From an uncultured Clostridia bacterium (GTDB taxonomy: Bacteria; Bacillota; Clostridia; TANB77; UBA1234), in assembly GCA_934149305.1 (NCBI GenBank), contig CAKPEF010000013.1, positions 1-45,093 on the forward strand: a DNA stretch of 45,093 nucleotides. The letters are read 5' to 3'. Below are positions 8,682 through 17,230 of the stretch, piece after piece. The position numbers were made by a program, and so were the translations under genes. The notes under the pieces are model-generated. The model was not told where the DNA came from. It was given only the letters and a program-made list of their open reading frames with translations, and made no database searches. Position 1 is the stretch's first letter. Each line of letters starts with the position of its first letter.

Positions 8682-8812
8682 GTTATTATTTAGCCTTTAA
8701 AAACAAGAAATATACATTGAGTGTGTAAGTATGAATAAAAAGTGTAGCTTAAGCTTAAGTGTGCTCCATAAAAACATTATAATTCAGTTTTTAATTAAGT
8801 CCGAATAGTAAC
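8682..8812 (+). mobile_element. MITE-like element, copy B
   Basis: 131 bp from GTTATTATTTAGCC to GTCCGAATAGTAAC, with the hairpin core AGCTTAAGCTTAAGTGTGCT near 8746-8765 and the ATAAAAACATTATAATTCAG tail. The flanks are AGAAAATT (8674-8681) and AGAAAATA (8813-8820), a target duplication with one mismatch. It lies between the CvpA and LytR-CpsA-Psr genes. Confidence 0.85.
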
Positions 8813-8851
8813 AGAAAATATAAAAGATTTGAGGAAATATATAGGAATATG

Positions 8852-8880
8852 TTGAATATAGTATATAAATTTGTTATAAT
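8852..8880 (+). promoter_or_regulatory. Sigma-A promoter for the LytR-CpsA-Psr gene
   Basis: TTGAAT (8852-8857), 17-bp spacer, perfect TATAAT (8875-8880), just downstream of MITE copy B and 57 bp before the start codon. Confidence 0.82.
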
Positions 8881-8937
8881 ACAAAATTGTACTTAATGTG
8901 TTATTATTAGTGATACAGTAAAGGGGAGAATATCTAA

Positions 8938-10215
8938 ATGAAAAATATATTAAAAACGGTTCTAAAAGTATTATTAGTAATTGTTGTAGTAGGAGCAATG
9001 GCAGTGGCCGGAGTCGGTGGAGCCATTTTATATAAAAGGTGGGAAAGTGATATGAAAGAAAAAAATCCAAACTTAGTCACTCCGCCAATAACAGGATCAA
9101 CACAGGCAAATGAAGAAAAAATTGAAGAAGAATGTTTTACATGTCTTTTTATGGGAGTAAATGGGGCACTAACAGATTTTATAATGCTTGGACAATATAA
9201 TCCAAACACAAAAGAAATCGCACTTTTATCTATTCCGAGAGATACACATGTTAATAATTCTGTAGATGGAAAAATAAATTCGTTATATATGGGAAAATAT
9301 CCAGAAAAAGTTACTAAAAAAGTTGAAGAAATTACAGGAGTAAAAATACAACATTATTTGGTATTCAACACAAAAATTTTGAGACAATTAGTTGATGAAA
9401 TAGGCGGTGTAACATTTGATGTACCTATAAATATGAATTATGATGATCCAGCGCAAAACCTTTATATACATCTAAAAAAAGGAACACAGCTTTTAACTGG
9501 TAAAAAAGCAGAACAACTAGTAAGATTTAGACATAATAATGATGGTTCAGGATATGGAAATGAAGATATAGGTAGAATAGCAACTCAACAAAAATTTATA
9601 AAGACAATGGCAAAAGAGGTATTAAGTGCCAAAAATATATCAAAATTAGGCAACTTAGTAAAAATAGCACTAGAAGGTACAAAGACAGATATAACAATGG
9701 AGGTTGTTGCAAAATATCTTGATGATGCAGTAACAATAAAGACAGATACAATAAAATCTGGCACACTACCAGGTACAGCAAAAATGGGACCAAGCCCATA
9801 TGGATATAAACTTGCATATTACTATCATGATGAAGCAAAAACAAAGACAATAGTTGATAAATTATTTAATACAAAAAATGAGGAGACATCAGGTGACACA
9901 GTTAAGGCGAATGGAACGCTTGTAAGCGAAAAAAAAATAAAATTAGAATTACTAAATGCAAGTGCCAATATGTCAATTTTAAATGATGTTGTTGAAATGT
10001 TAAATGAAGATGAATTTGATGTTGTAAAGATAGGAAATTATCCAACAACAAAAACAGAAAATTCAAGAATAATTGATTATGGAAATGGCACAGAAGATGA
10101 ATTAAAATCACTTAGCGAAATATTAGGTATATCTACAGTAGAAAAGAGCGAAGAGAAATCTACAAATGTAAAGTATAGTGTAATAATAGAGCAGAATTAT
10201 AAAATTAAAAAATAA
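8938..10215 (+). CDS. LytR-CpsA-Psr (LCP) family wall-polymer ligase
   Basis: A 425-aa protein with a short cytoplasmic tail, one N-terminal membrane helix (about residues 7-30) and an extracellular LCP domain. LLSIPRDTHV and RFRHNNDGSGYGNEDIGR carry the arginines and aspartate that bind the pyrophosphate-lipid substrate. A C-terminal LytR_C domain follows (about residues 330-395: KLELLNASANMSILN). LCP enzymes transfer teichoic acids or capsule polymers from undecaprenyl carriers to peptidoglycan. It has its own promoter and terminator, and AAAGGGGAG precedes the ATG. Confidence 0.93.
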   Translation: MKNILKTVLKVLLVIVVVGAMAVAGVGGAILYKRWESDMKEKNPNLVTPPITGSTQANEEKIEEECFTCLFMGVNGALTDFIMLGQYNPNTKEIALLSIPRDTHVNNSVDGKINSLYMGKYPEKVTKKVEEITGVKIQHYLVFNTKILRQLVDEIGGVTFDVPINMNYDDPAQNLYIHLKKGTQLLTGKKAEQLVRFRHNNDGSGYGNEDIGRIATQQKFIKTMAKEVLSAKNISKLGNLVKIALEGTKTDITMEVVAKYLDDAVTIKTDTIKSGTLPGTAKMGPSPYGYKLAYYYHDEAKTKTIVDKLFNTKNEETSGDTVKANGTLVSEKKIKLELLNASANMSILNDVVEMLNEDEFDVVKIGNYPTTKTENSRIIDYGNGTEDELKSLSEILGISTVEKSEEKSTNVKYSVIIEQNYKIKK

Positions 10216-10220
10216 TAAAA

Positions 10221-10258
10221 AATGATGTAGCTTAAGTTGAGGCTACATCATTTTTTTT
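10221..10258. terminator. Bidirectional terminator between the LCP gene and the DnaB-like gene
   Basis: AATGATGTAGC (10221-10231) pairs with GCTACATCATT (10242-10252), followed by a T run, and A-rich on the other side. It sits between convergent genes. Confidence 0.88.
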
Positions 10259-11810
10259 AGTTACTTGTTGCAGTTTGTTTATATCTCACATATCCCATCT
10301 CTTCCCAACGATTGAAGTCAAGATTTAGTCTAAATAATAATTTTGGCTTTGCACCAGCTCTGTTTTTATCAACAACGCATGCATAATATTTCGTGTTTGA
10401 AAGTTTTGGTATCTCAAGAGGTCTATAATCTTCAGAATCTTCTTCATCTGCAATCTCATACTGATCATAAGTCGAATTGTTGATTTCTTTGATAAGACAT
10501 AATGTATCAAGAACCTCCTTAACCGTTCTGCTTCCAGAAATATCATTTATGTTCATATTAAGTGGAGGAGTAGGACTTTCAGCAAGTTGCAGTGTTGAAC
10601 CTATATACATATTAAACTTTTGTGCTAAGTTTGAAAGAACTGTTGCAGTCTTTTTTAATTCTTCTAGGTTACCAATGTTTTCAGTATCAGTTTTTAGTGT
10701 ATCATAAAAATAATACTCAATGCCCTCTTTATAGTAATAGTCAAGTATAATATTTATAAGATCTTGGTTAGTATGTTCTGCGGTATGAACAAAATAAATA
10801 CAATTGTCAATTTGTTCAGAAAGCCAATCAGTAACATTAACAGTCTTTTTAAATTCTGTAGAATTTTCTTCAAGTCGTTTTAAATAATCTGCTTGTGTTT
10901 CGTTTTCATATCTAACAATAAAACCTTCTTTATCTGTTTCAATATTTTTACCCTCATCAGGTCTAAATCTTAAAGCCAAAAGCTCAGCCTCTCTTTTATA
11001 TAAGTCTTGCTTGTGAAGTTTTTGAATCTCTGGATTATTTACCACTGTAGTAATCAAACAAAGTCTCATTTTATCTTCTGTCATTTCGTTTGAGATAAGC
11101 AATACTTTTTTCTTTTGAATAAAGCACAAATAGCTGATTATATTAACTATAAACCTACTTTTACCGGCGTTAGATGGCATAGAATACGCAGTGGTTTCAC
11201 CTTTTCTTAAGCCTTTAAAAGTTTTAGACAAAATAGGAAAGGGAAGGGGAATACCATTAGTCAAGTTGTTATCTCCTTCAAGTAAAAACTTTGTGGCACC
11301 ATCATTTATTTTTACATCATTAAGACTGCTTATATAACTCATTGCTTTAACACGCGCATCGATTTCATCAATTGTCATTTCGTTATATCTTTTATAATTT
11401 TTGATTGCTAAAATTCTGTCTTGAATTGCAGGTGTAGGAGCAAGCAAATAACCTGCTCTAAGCAAAAATAGTTTTTTGATTTTTATATATATTGCTTCAA
11501 TATCTAAATCTTTAATTTGAGAAGCATATTTTTTGCAAATCTCTATCATTCTAGGAGTTTCTTCAGTAACTTTTGGGAAAGAAAATCCGGCTTTTGCAGC
11601 CTCAGAAGCATAAGCTTGCCCCTCACGGAATAACACTAACTTGTAAATATCAAATAATCCAGGCACTGCAAAACAACAATCTTTTAAATCAAGGTAATAT
11701 ATAGCGATACCTTTGGGATTGTTGTGAAGCATTCCAACATAAGCAATTTCTAGTTTATCATTTGTTAAAATTTCTGGATACTTGGTTGTAGAATTTATTG
11801 GCGTTGCCAT
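10257..11810 (-). CDS. DnaB/RecA-like ATPase (phage-type helicase C-terminal domain)
   Basis: A 517-aa protein whose second half resembles the ATPase domain of replicative DnaB helicases. It has LRKGETTAYSMPSNAGKS as the phosphate-binding loop, LLISNEMTEDKMRLCLIT (the EM-T-E region after strand 2), a Walker B-like YYFYDTLKTD, and a late DISGSRTVKEVLDTL resembling motif H4. The first loop glycine is replaced by serine (SMPSNAGKS). The N-terminal half (about 230 aa) does not look like the usual DnaB helical domain. I start at 11810 (MATPINSTTKY) because AGGAGG lies 10 nt upstream; the frame is open further. It is alone on its strand with no phage neighbours, so its role is unknown. Confidence 0.8.
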   Translation of the reverse strand: MATPINSTTKYPEILTNDKLEIAYVGMLHNNPKGIAIYYLDLKDCCFAVPGLFDIYKLVLFREGQAYASEAAKAGFSFPKVTEETPRMIEICKKYASQIKDLDIEAIYIKIKKLFLLRAGYLLAPTPAIQDRILAIKNYKRYNEMTIDEIDARVKAMSYISSLNDVKINDGATKFLLEGDNNLTNGIPLPFPILSKTFKGLRKGETTAYSMPSNAGKSRFIVNIISYLCFIQKKKVLLISNEMTEDKMRLCLITTVVNNPEIQKLHKQDLYKREAELLALRFRPDEGKNIETDKEGFIVRYENETQADYLKRLEENSTEFKKTVNVTDWLSEQIDNCIYFVHTAEHTNQDLINIILDYYYKEGIEYYFYDTLKTDTENIGNLEELKKTATVLSNLAQKFNMYIGSTLQLAESPTPPLNMNINDISGSRTVKEVLDTLCLIKEINNSTYDQYEIADEEDSEDYRPLEIPKLSNTKYYACVVDKNRAGAKPKLLFRLNLDFNRWEEMGYVRYKQTATSN

Positions 11811-11905
11811 TATATCAATTCCTCCTATCTTTTGTATAAAATATGACAAAAATCTTAACTTAATGTTAGCACTAAAAATGTTTAAAATCAAGAGGCAGAT
11901 GTTTG

Positions 11906-12039
11906 GTTACTATTCACTCTTCAAAATAAAAAGTATATATCAAATGTAAATGTGCGCTATAAAAATGTCGAGGAGCTTAGGCGTGCTCCATAAAAACATT
12001 ATAATTCAGCTTTGTTATAAAATAAGTATGAATAGTAAC
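11906..12039 (+). mobile_element. MITE-like element, copy C, with perfect 8-bp target duplication
   Basis: 134 bp from GTTACTATTCACTCTT to AAGTATGAATAGTAAC, with the core GGAGCTTAGGCGTGCTCC near 11971-11988. It is flanked by the perfect direct repeat GATGTTTG (11898-11905 and 12040-12047). This copy defines both ends of the unit most clearly. It lies in the divergent gap between the DnaB-like gene and a small lipoprotein gene. Confidence 0.9.
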
Positions 12040-12070
12040 GATGTTTGCAAAAATAAAGTGATAATTAGTG

Positions 12071-12099
12071 TTGAGCTAATAAAAAGTCAATGGTATAAT
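12071..12099 (+). promoter_or_regulatory. Sigma-A promoter for the small lipoprotein gene
   Basis: TTGAGC (12071-12076), 17-bp spacer, TATAAT (12094-12099). The leader is very short, with AAAGGAGG following within a few bases. Confidence 0.78.
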
Positions 12100-12121
12100 A
12101 AAGAAAGGAGGATGAGAAAAA

Positions 12122-12529
12122 ATGAAAAAATTGCTTAAATTATTAGTTATACTTGTTATTTGTATTTTATCGCTTGTTGGTTGCGAAACGGAACAAGTTG
12201 AAGAAGAAACAAACACTATAAGTTTAACATCTTGCATGAAAAACGATAATATTGCCAAAAGCCAAAAAGGAACTAACTTGACATATTATTATAGAGATAA
12301 CGATTGTCTTAGCATATATTATATAACTAATTGGAAAAATGCTAAGCTTTCTGTGAAGAGATATTACACCAACAAAGAGGCGTATGAGCTAAGAAAAAGT
12401 TTGGAAAAGGATGCGAAATATAGCGATAGTGATAAGAAAATATCAATTTCAAATTACGAAGAAATAGCAGATATGGATGCATATTGGGATGAAATAGCTA
12501 GCTCATCAATATATACAATAGTTGAGTAA
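12122..12529 (+). CDS. Small lipoprotein of unknown function
   Basis: A 135-aa secreted protein. A hydrophobic signal (KKLLKLLVILVICILSL) ends in the lipobox LVGC, so Cys about 20 should be lipidated and the protein tethered outside the membrane. The mature part is charged and strand-rich, with a YYYRDNDCLSIYYITNW stretch, and matches no family I recognise. Promoter, AAAGGAGG and ATG are tightly packed. An overlapping ATG at 12112 in another frame gives only eight codons and is not the gene. Confidence 0.75.
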   Translation: MKKLLKLLVILVICILSLVGCETEQVEEETNTISLTSCMKNDNIAKSQKGTNLTYYYRDNDCLSIYYITNWKNAKLSVKRYYTNKEAYELRKSLEKDAKYSDSDKKISISNYEEIADMDAYWDEIASSSIYTIVE

Positions 12530-12537
12530 AAAAAGTA

Positions 12538-12566
12538 TTCACATTTAAAAAATGTTGTGCTATCAT
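12538..12566 (+). promoter_or_regulatory. Probable promoter for the 112-aa protein gene
   Basis: TTCACA (12538-12543), 17-bp spacer, TATCAT (12561-12566), 62 bp before the next start. Confidence 0.55.
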
Positions 12567-12627
12567 AAATATGAGAATATACTTCTCTATATAACATTAC
12601 AAGTCAAATGACTTAGAAGGAGTTTTT

Positions 12628-12966
12628 ATGCGACAAGTACATTTTTCTGAGCTGAGACGCGAACGTCCTACAAAGGCATGTGATAGCAAAATGATTCACT
12701 TCTACGTGAACACAACAAAAGAACTGCTAGAAAAGGTAGAACATGATACGCTCTTTTTGGTAGTTTCTGATTCATATGGTCTAGCATATGCGTTTGATAT
12801 TACAAAATCCGTGAAAAAGTATACTTCGGGTAAGATGTGGACTCCAAAAATGATAGATGGATTGAGCCGTTCTTTTGAAAGGCAAGATTTTATCTTGAAC
12901 GATTTTGATGAGGTTGAGGATTTGACCAAAATCATTAAACAAGTTACTGCCGAGTGTGGCATGTAA
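12628..12966 (+). CDS. Hypothetical protein, 112 aa
   Basis: Soluble, no signal peptide, no family recognised. It has an Arg-rich start (SELRRERPTK) and a mixed alpha/beta body. AAGGAG lies 8 nt before the ATG and a clean terminator follows, so it is very likely a real monocistronic gene. It uses CGC and CGT arginine codons more readily than its AGA-rich neighbours, and its base composition looks slightly higher in GC, which may mean a separate origin. Confidence 0.7.
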   Translation: MRQVHFSELRRERPTKACDSKMIHFYVNTTKELLEKVEHDTLFLVVSDSYGLAYAFDITKSVKKYTSGKMWTPKMIDGLSRSFERQDFILNDFDEVEDLTKIIKQVTAECGM

Positions 12967-12970
12967 TATA

Positions 12971-13001
12971 AAATGCGTGAGTTTTCTCACGCATTTTTTA
13001 T
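12971..13001 (+). terminator. Rho-independent terminator
   Basis: AAATGCGTGAG (12971-12981), TTTT loop, CTCACGCATTT (12986-12996), then further Ts. Confidence 0.92.
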
Positions 13002-13134
13002 AAAAAATTTAATTTGCAAATCTATACAATTACTATGAAAGTAGTGGTAAAATCTAATTTATAGCAGGACTCTAAAATAAAGTTAAAAATATTATATTAG
13101 TGGACACAACCATAAATGAGAAGGGGGATATACT

Positions 13135-14148
13135 ATGAAAAAAACTATTATATTGACAATTTTTGTTATATGTGTTACAATGTTTTTTGTTGGTTGCAAG
13201 AACGGAATCAAAACTATTGATGGAATAAATACTATAGAAAGTGGAGAACATGCTGATAATCCAATACTTTCTGGTGAATCAATAGAAAATATTATTTCTG
13301 GTGAAGTTGCAGAGGAATCAAAAGAACCAGAAATTTATGAATATAACGAATCGGGGAAAATTATAATAGCGATGTATCATAAGTTCGGAAAAGAAGAGAA
13401 AGATGAGTGGACAAGATCTTATGAGAATTTTTATAAAGATTTAGAGTATCTTTATGAGCACGGTTATCGTTCAATATCACTTAATGATTATTTAAACAAT
13501 AATATTAAAGTGCCTGTTGGAACTACACCAATTGTATTTACTTTTGATGATGGTTCTGCTAGTCAGTTTAATTTCATTAAAAACGATAGCGGAGATTTAG
13601 TTGTAAATCCAAACTCTGCGGTTGGAGTTATGGAAAAATTTTATTCAGAGCATCCTGATTTTGGGTTGAACGGAACATTTTTTATTAACGGAACGGGATT
13701 TTTTGGTTCATTAGGAACTAATAAAGAAAAACTTTCTTATTTAATAAATAAAGGTTTTGAAATTGGTAATCATACTAATACACATGTTAATTTCAGCAAA
13801 GCCTCAGTTGAAACGATTCAAAAAGAGGTTGGAACTGTTAATAATTTAGTAAGTAGTGTTTTAGATGGTTATGAAATAACGTCTCTTGCATTACCTTTTG
13901 GAATAAGCTCAAAAGAGCATAAAGAATACATAGCAAAAGGTTCATATGAGGGAAAGACATATGAAAACAAAATAATTTTATTGGTAGGTGCAAATCCAGC
14001 ACCAAGTCCTAATAGTGAAAAACTAAATCTACTTAGTCTTCCAAGGGTGCGTGCTCGCGGTGGTAATAAGGCAGTAGATTGTGATTTATATTATTGGCTT
14101 GAAAAGATGGAAAAGAATCCTAGCATGAAATATGAAAGACTAAAATAA
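13135..14148 (+). CDS. Polysaccharide deacetylase (NodB domain) lipoprotein
   Basis: A 337-aa exported lipoprotein: hydrophobic signal ending in the lipobox FVGC, a Ser/Glu/Gly-rich linker, then a NodB homology domain. Motif 1 is FTFDDG (catalytic and metal-binding Asp, about residue 140), motif 2 is HTNTH (the two metal-binding His), and LPFG matches motif 3. Such enzymes remove N-acetyl groups from peptidoglycan or other wall glycans, often giving lysozyme resistance. An extended region between motifs 1 and 2 (about residues 145-210) is longer than in minimal NodB domains. AAGGGGG precedes the ATG. Confidence 0.88.
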   Translation: MKKTIILTIFVICVTMFFVGCKNGIKTIDGINTIESGEHADNPILSGESIENIISGEVAEESKEPEIYEYNESGKIIIAMYHKFGKEEKDEWTRSYENFYKDLEYLYEHGYRSISLNDYLNNNIKVPVGTTPIVFTFDDGSASQFNFIKNDSGDLVVNPNSAVGVMEKFYSEHPDFGLNGTFFINGTGFFGSLGTNKEKLSYLINKGFEIGNHTNTHVNFSKASVETIQKEVGTVNNLVSSVLDGYEITSLALPFGISSKEHKEYIAKGSYEGKTYENKIILLVGANPAPSPNSEKLNLLSLPRVRARGGNKAVDCDLYYWLEKMEKNPSMKYERLK

Positions 14149-14165
14149 AAGAAAGGAGAATTTTT

Positions 14166-16127
14166 TTGACAGAAGATATAAAAACAAACGAAAATATTAA
14201 AAAGAAGAGAAATTATTATAGGGGTAGAAAAACAAACGGAAAACAAAATAACAAAAACGAAAATACAAAGTTAGAAACAAACCCAAAGGAAGTTATAAAA
14301 CAAAATATAGAGGTTGAAAATGAACCTAAAAAAGACGTAGAAGTTAAGAGAAAAAATATAAGAAGAAACTATGTAAGAAAAAATGTTAAATCTGAAATTA
14401 AGAAAAATGATGAACGTGCAGTTGTTAGTATACCAAAGCCAGTTAATGAAAAGAAAAATATCAAAGTCGCAAGAGATAGACTAAAAATAATTCCACTAGG
14501 AGGACTTGAAGAAGTAGGAAAGAACATGACGGTGTTCGAGTATGGTAATGAAATGATTATAGTCGATTGCGGTGTTGCCTTTCCAGAAGATGATATGTTA
14601 GGTGTAGACTTAGTTATACCAGACTTTTCATATCTTACAAAGAATAGAGAAAAATTTAAAGCTATGGTAATAACGCATGGTCACGAGGACCATATTGGTG
14701 CAATACCATATGTATTAAAAGAGCTTAATGTTCCTGTTTATGGAACAAGATTAACACTTGGCTTAATAAAAAATAAATTAGAAGAACATAAATTAGTAAG
14801 AAGTACATCTTTAAAATGCGTAAAAGCAGGCGATGTTATTACAATAGGTTGCTTCAAAATAGAATTTATACGTTCAACACACAGTATTGCAGATTCAGTT
14901 GCACTTGCAATAACAACACCAGTCGGAGTAATATTCCATACAGGTGACTTTAAAATAGACTACACACCAATCGATGGCAAACCAATAGATTTATCAAGAA
15001 TTGCCGAGATTGGAAATCAAGGTGTTCTAGCTCTTATGTCAGATAGTACAAATGCTGAAAGAGAAGGATACACAATGTCTGAAAAAACAGTTGGTAAAGT
15101 ATTTGATAATATATTTACAGGTTGCACAAAGAGAATAATAGTTGCTACATTTGCTTCAAATGTACACAGAGTGCAACAGATTGTTAATTCGGCAGTAAAG
15201 ACAAATAGAAAAGTAGCTATTTGTGGAAGAAGCATGGAGAATGTAATGAATGTAGCAATCGAACTTGGATATTTAAATATACCAGATGGAGTTTTGATAG
15301 ACATAGATGATATAGATGATTACATTCCAGAAAGACTAGTCTTAATAACAACTGGTAGCCAAGGCGAGACGATGTCAGGACTTTCTAGAATGGCTTCTGG
15401 TACACATAGAAAAGTAGTTATAACTCGTGATGATTTAGTTATAATTTCTGCAACACCGATACCAGGAAATGAAAAACTAGTATCAAATGTAATTGATGAT
15501 TTATTCAAAATTGGTGCAGATGTAATTTATCACTCGCTTGCAGATGTGCACGTTTCTGGACATGCATGCCAAGAAGAGCAAAAATTGATGCTTTCATTAG
15601 TAAAGCCAAAATATTTTATACCAGTTCATGGAGAATATAGACATTTAAAAGCACATGCAGAAACAGCTATGAAGATTGGCATACCTGAAGAAAACATAAT
15701 GATGCTTACAAATGGTAGAGTTTTAGAGTTAGATAAAAACATGTGCAAACTTGGTTCAACAGTTCCGGCTGGTCAACTATTAGTAGATGGACTTGGCGTT
15801 GGAGATGTTGGAAATATAGTTTTAAAAGATAGACAACACTTATCTCAAGATGGTTTGATAATTGTAGTCATAGCAATGGATGGCAAAACAGGACAAATAC
15901 TTGCGGGACCAGATATAATTTCAAGAGGATTTGTTTATGTTAGAGAATCAGAAGACTTAATGGATTCAATAAAGAGACAAATATGTAAAGACATTTCTAA
16001 CATGGAGAGTGAAGGGATAAAAGACTGGACAACAATAAAAACAAGAGTGAAAGATACATTACATGATTTTGTATATTCAAAAACAAAGAGAAATCCGATG
16101 ATAATTCCGATAATTTCGGAGATTTAA
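14166..16127 (+). CDS. rnj: Ribonuclease J
   Basis: A 653-aa metallo-beta-lactamase/beta-CASP ribonuclease with 5'-exo and endonuclease activity in mRNA decay and rRNA maturation. The core starts near residue 100 (LKIIPLGGLEEVGKNM). It has the metal motif HGHEDH (about residue 176), HTGDFKID, SDSTNAEREG, and the beta-CASP motifs HVSGHA and PVHGEYRHL. The first ~100 residues are a Lys/Asn/Arg-rich low-complexity tail, longer than in Bacillus RNase J1 (about 555 aa) and probably RNA-binding. The start is TTG, 7 nt after AAAGGAG; no in-frame ATG precedes the conserved part. It begins 17 nt after the deacetylase gene. Confidence 0.95.
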   Translation: MTEDIKTNENIKKKRNYYRGRKTNGKQNNKNENTKLETNPKEVIKQNIEVENEPKKDVEVKRKNIRRNYVRKNVKSEIKKNDERAVVSIPKPVNEKKNIKVARDRLKIIPLGGLEEVGKNMTVFEYGNEMIIVDCGVAFPEDDMLGVDLVIPDFSYLTKNREKFKAMVITHGHEDHIGAIPYVLKELNVPVYGTRLTLGLIKNKLEEHKLVRSTSLKCVKAGDVITIGCFKIEFIRSTHSIADSVALAITTPVGVIFHTGDFKIDYTPIDGKPIDLSRIAEIGNQGVLALMSDSTNAEREGYTMSEKTVGKVFDNIFTGCTKRIIVATFASNVHRVQQIVNSAVKTNRKVAICGRSMENVMNVAIELGYLNIPDGVLIDIDDIDDYIPERLVLITTGSQGETMSGLSRMASGTHRKVVITRDDLVIISATPIPGNEKLVSNVIDDLFKIGADVIYHSLADVHVSGHACQEEQKLMLSLVKPKYFIPVHGEYRHLKAHAETAMKIGIPEENIMMLTNGRVLELDKNMCKLGSTVPAGQLLVDGLGVGDVGNIVLKDRQHLSQDGLIIVVIAMDGKTGQILAGPDIISRGFVYVRESEDLMDSIKRQICKDISNMESEGIKDWTTIKTRVKDTLHDFVYSKTKRNPMIIPIISEI

Positions 16128-16146
16128 AGAAAAATATAATAATAGA

Positions 16147-16176
16147 GCAATCTCAATATAATGAGGTTGCTTTTGT
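16147..16176 (+). terminator. Terminator after rnj
   Basis: GCAATCTCA (16147-16155) pairs with TGAGGTTGC (16162-16170), then TTTT. MITE copy D begins immediately after it. Confidence 0.8.
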
Positions 16177-16308
16177 GTTACTATTTGGCTAAAAAATAAA
16201 AAGGCATGTATCAAATGTAAATGTGTGCTATAAAAAGTAGCGGAGCACAGTGTGCTCCATAAAAACATTACTAGTTAATGCTTATTTACCTTAAGGCTGA
16301 ACAGTAAC
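16177..16308 (+). mobile_element. MITE-like element, copy D
   Basis: 132 bp from GTTACTATTTGGCT to AAGGCTGAACAGTAAC, with the perfect palindrome GGAGCACAGTGTGCTCC (16241-16257). The flanking 8-mers do not match well (GCTTTTGT and AACTTTTT), so the duplication has decayed or was lost. It marks the left edge of the accessory island. Confidence 0.85.
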
Positions 16309-16339
16309 AACTTTTTAGTACTTTTTGCATATACTAGTA

Positions 16340-16368
16340 TTGACACCGTAAAAATACGATGTTAAAAT
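16340..16368 (+). promoter_or_regulatory. Strong sigma-A promoter for a small RNA
   Basis: Perfect TTGACA (16340-16345), 17-bp spacer, TAAAAT (16363-16368). No start codon with a ribosome binding site follows before the terminator at 16466. Confidence 0.82.
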
Positions 16369-16374
16369 AAAAAT

Positions 16375-16490
16375 ACTAGGGGAGAAGTTACTCCTTGTTC
16401 GGTCTACAGGTGGTGCTAGATTAAAAAATTAAGTGTATTGTAAATATACCTACCCATTTGGGAAGAGAGCCAATGCAAGGCTCTTTTTTT
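16375..16490 (+). ncRNA. Candidate small RNA or leader, ~116 nt, unidentified
   Basis: The unit has its own promoter upstream and a textbook terminator at its end (AGAGCC, 7-nt loop, GGCTCT, T7; 16466-16490). Inside are a GGAG...CTCC hairpin (about 16379-16396), CTAG...CTAG flanks, a possible GGTGG/CTACC long-range pairing and a CCCA-TT-TGGG hairpin (16453-16462). It matches no riboswitch, 6S, SRP or T-box consensus that I can recall. It ends 24 nt before a 98-aa protein gene, so it could be a free RNA or an attenuating leader for that gene. Confidence 0.6.
16466..16490 (+). terminator. Terminator of the candidate small RNA
   Basis: AGAGCC-AATGCAA-GGCTCT followed by a run of Ts. Confidence 0.88.
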
Positions 16491-16514
16491 ATGGAATGTA
16501 AATGAGTGAATGTT

Positions 16515-16811
16515 ATGAAAGTAAATGTACTTTTTGATAATGGTGTAAATGTAATTGAGTTTGAACCTTTTCTTGGTGATGATATTGAGGTGTATCGTGA
16601 AGCTATAGAAAAATATTTTTACGATGAAATAATAGATGAAGATGGATGTATAGAACTACGCTTTAAAAAAAGCCTAGGTTATACTTATTTTGGACTTGAA
16701 CAACTTATTGACTGGATGAAAAAAGTGGCACCAAATTGTAATGTAAGAATAGTTTCAAGGGGAATAAAGGAAGGCAAAGAAGATGAAAGGCTTCCGTATC
16801 TTTGTTTTTAA
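16515..16811 (+). CDS. 98-aa acidic protein, paralog 1 (candidate immunity protein)
   Basis: One of three paralogs in this window, all exactly 98 aa when aligned. They share MKVNV at the start, VIEFEPF at about 13-19, DEDG near 42, Y-T/S-Y in the middle, and the C-terminal motif GKED-x-x-LPY-x-CF. The protein is small, strongly acidic and soluble, like many immunity proteins of toxin systems. Alignment with the paralogs puts the start at ATG 16515, not the GTG at 16506. The ribosome binding site is weak (ATGAGTGA). It lies directly after the candidate small RNA. Confidence 0.8.
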   Translation: MKVNVLFDNGVNVIEFEPFLGDDIEVYREAIEKYFYDEIIDEDGCIELRFKKSLGYTYFGLEQLIDWMKKVAPNCNVRIVSRGIKEGKEDERLPYLCF

Positions 16812-16839
16812 TGTAGTATAAAAAATAGGAGAAATAAAA

Positions 16840-17136
16840 ATGAAAGTAAATGTTTTTTTAGGTCAATGGATTGATGTCATAGAATTTGAACCGTTTATAG
16901 GTGAGAATATTGAAGAATATGAAAGGAAGATAGAAGAATTCTTTTATGAGACAATTAAAGATGAAGATGGAGATTTAGTAGAAGTATTTAAAACAGGTTT
17001 GCCATATACATATTTATCTGGTGAGGCTGTTACATACTGGATGAATTTAGTTTCTACAAGTGCTAATGCAAGAGTTATAGAAAAAGATGTGGTTCCTGGT
17101 AAAGAAGATGAATCTTTACCGTATATATGCTTTTAA
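16840..17136 (+). CDS. 98-aa acidic protein, paralog 2 (candidate immunity protein)
   Basis: Second member of the paralogous family: MKVNVFLGQWIDVIEFEPF at the start and GKEDESLPYICF at the end. It is the most divergent of the three in the middle (GLPYTYLSGEAVTYWM). An AGGAG site precedes the ATG, and the gene follows paralog 1 by 28 nt, so the two are likely co-transcribed. No toxin gene lies next to this pair, so they may be orphan immunity genes kept against related toxins (inference). Confidence 0.8.
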   Translation: MKVNVFLGQWIDVIEFEPFIGENIEEYERKIEEFFYETIKDEDGDLVEVFKTGLPYTYLSGEAVTYWMNLVSTSANARVIEKDVVPGKEDESLPYICF

Positions 17137-17230
17137 TAATAAAAAAATAAGCATAAAATCTCTTTTATTTGCAATCTATGTAGTGTAAAATATTTTGTGA
17201 AAGCGAAAATTTAAAAGGAGAGAAGAGAAG

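Noticed and set aside
11950..12138. A 62-codon frame over MITE copy C
   Set aside because: It covers the mobile element and ends inside the lipoprotein gene start; no ribosome binding site, no recognisable protein.
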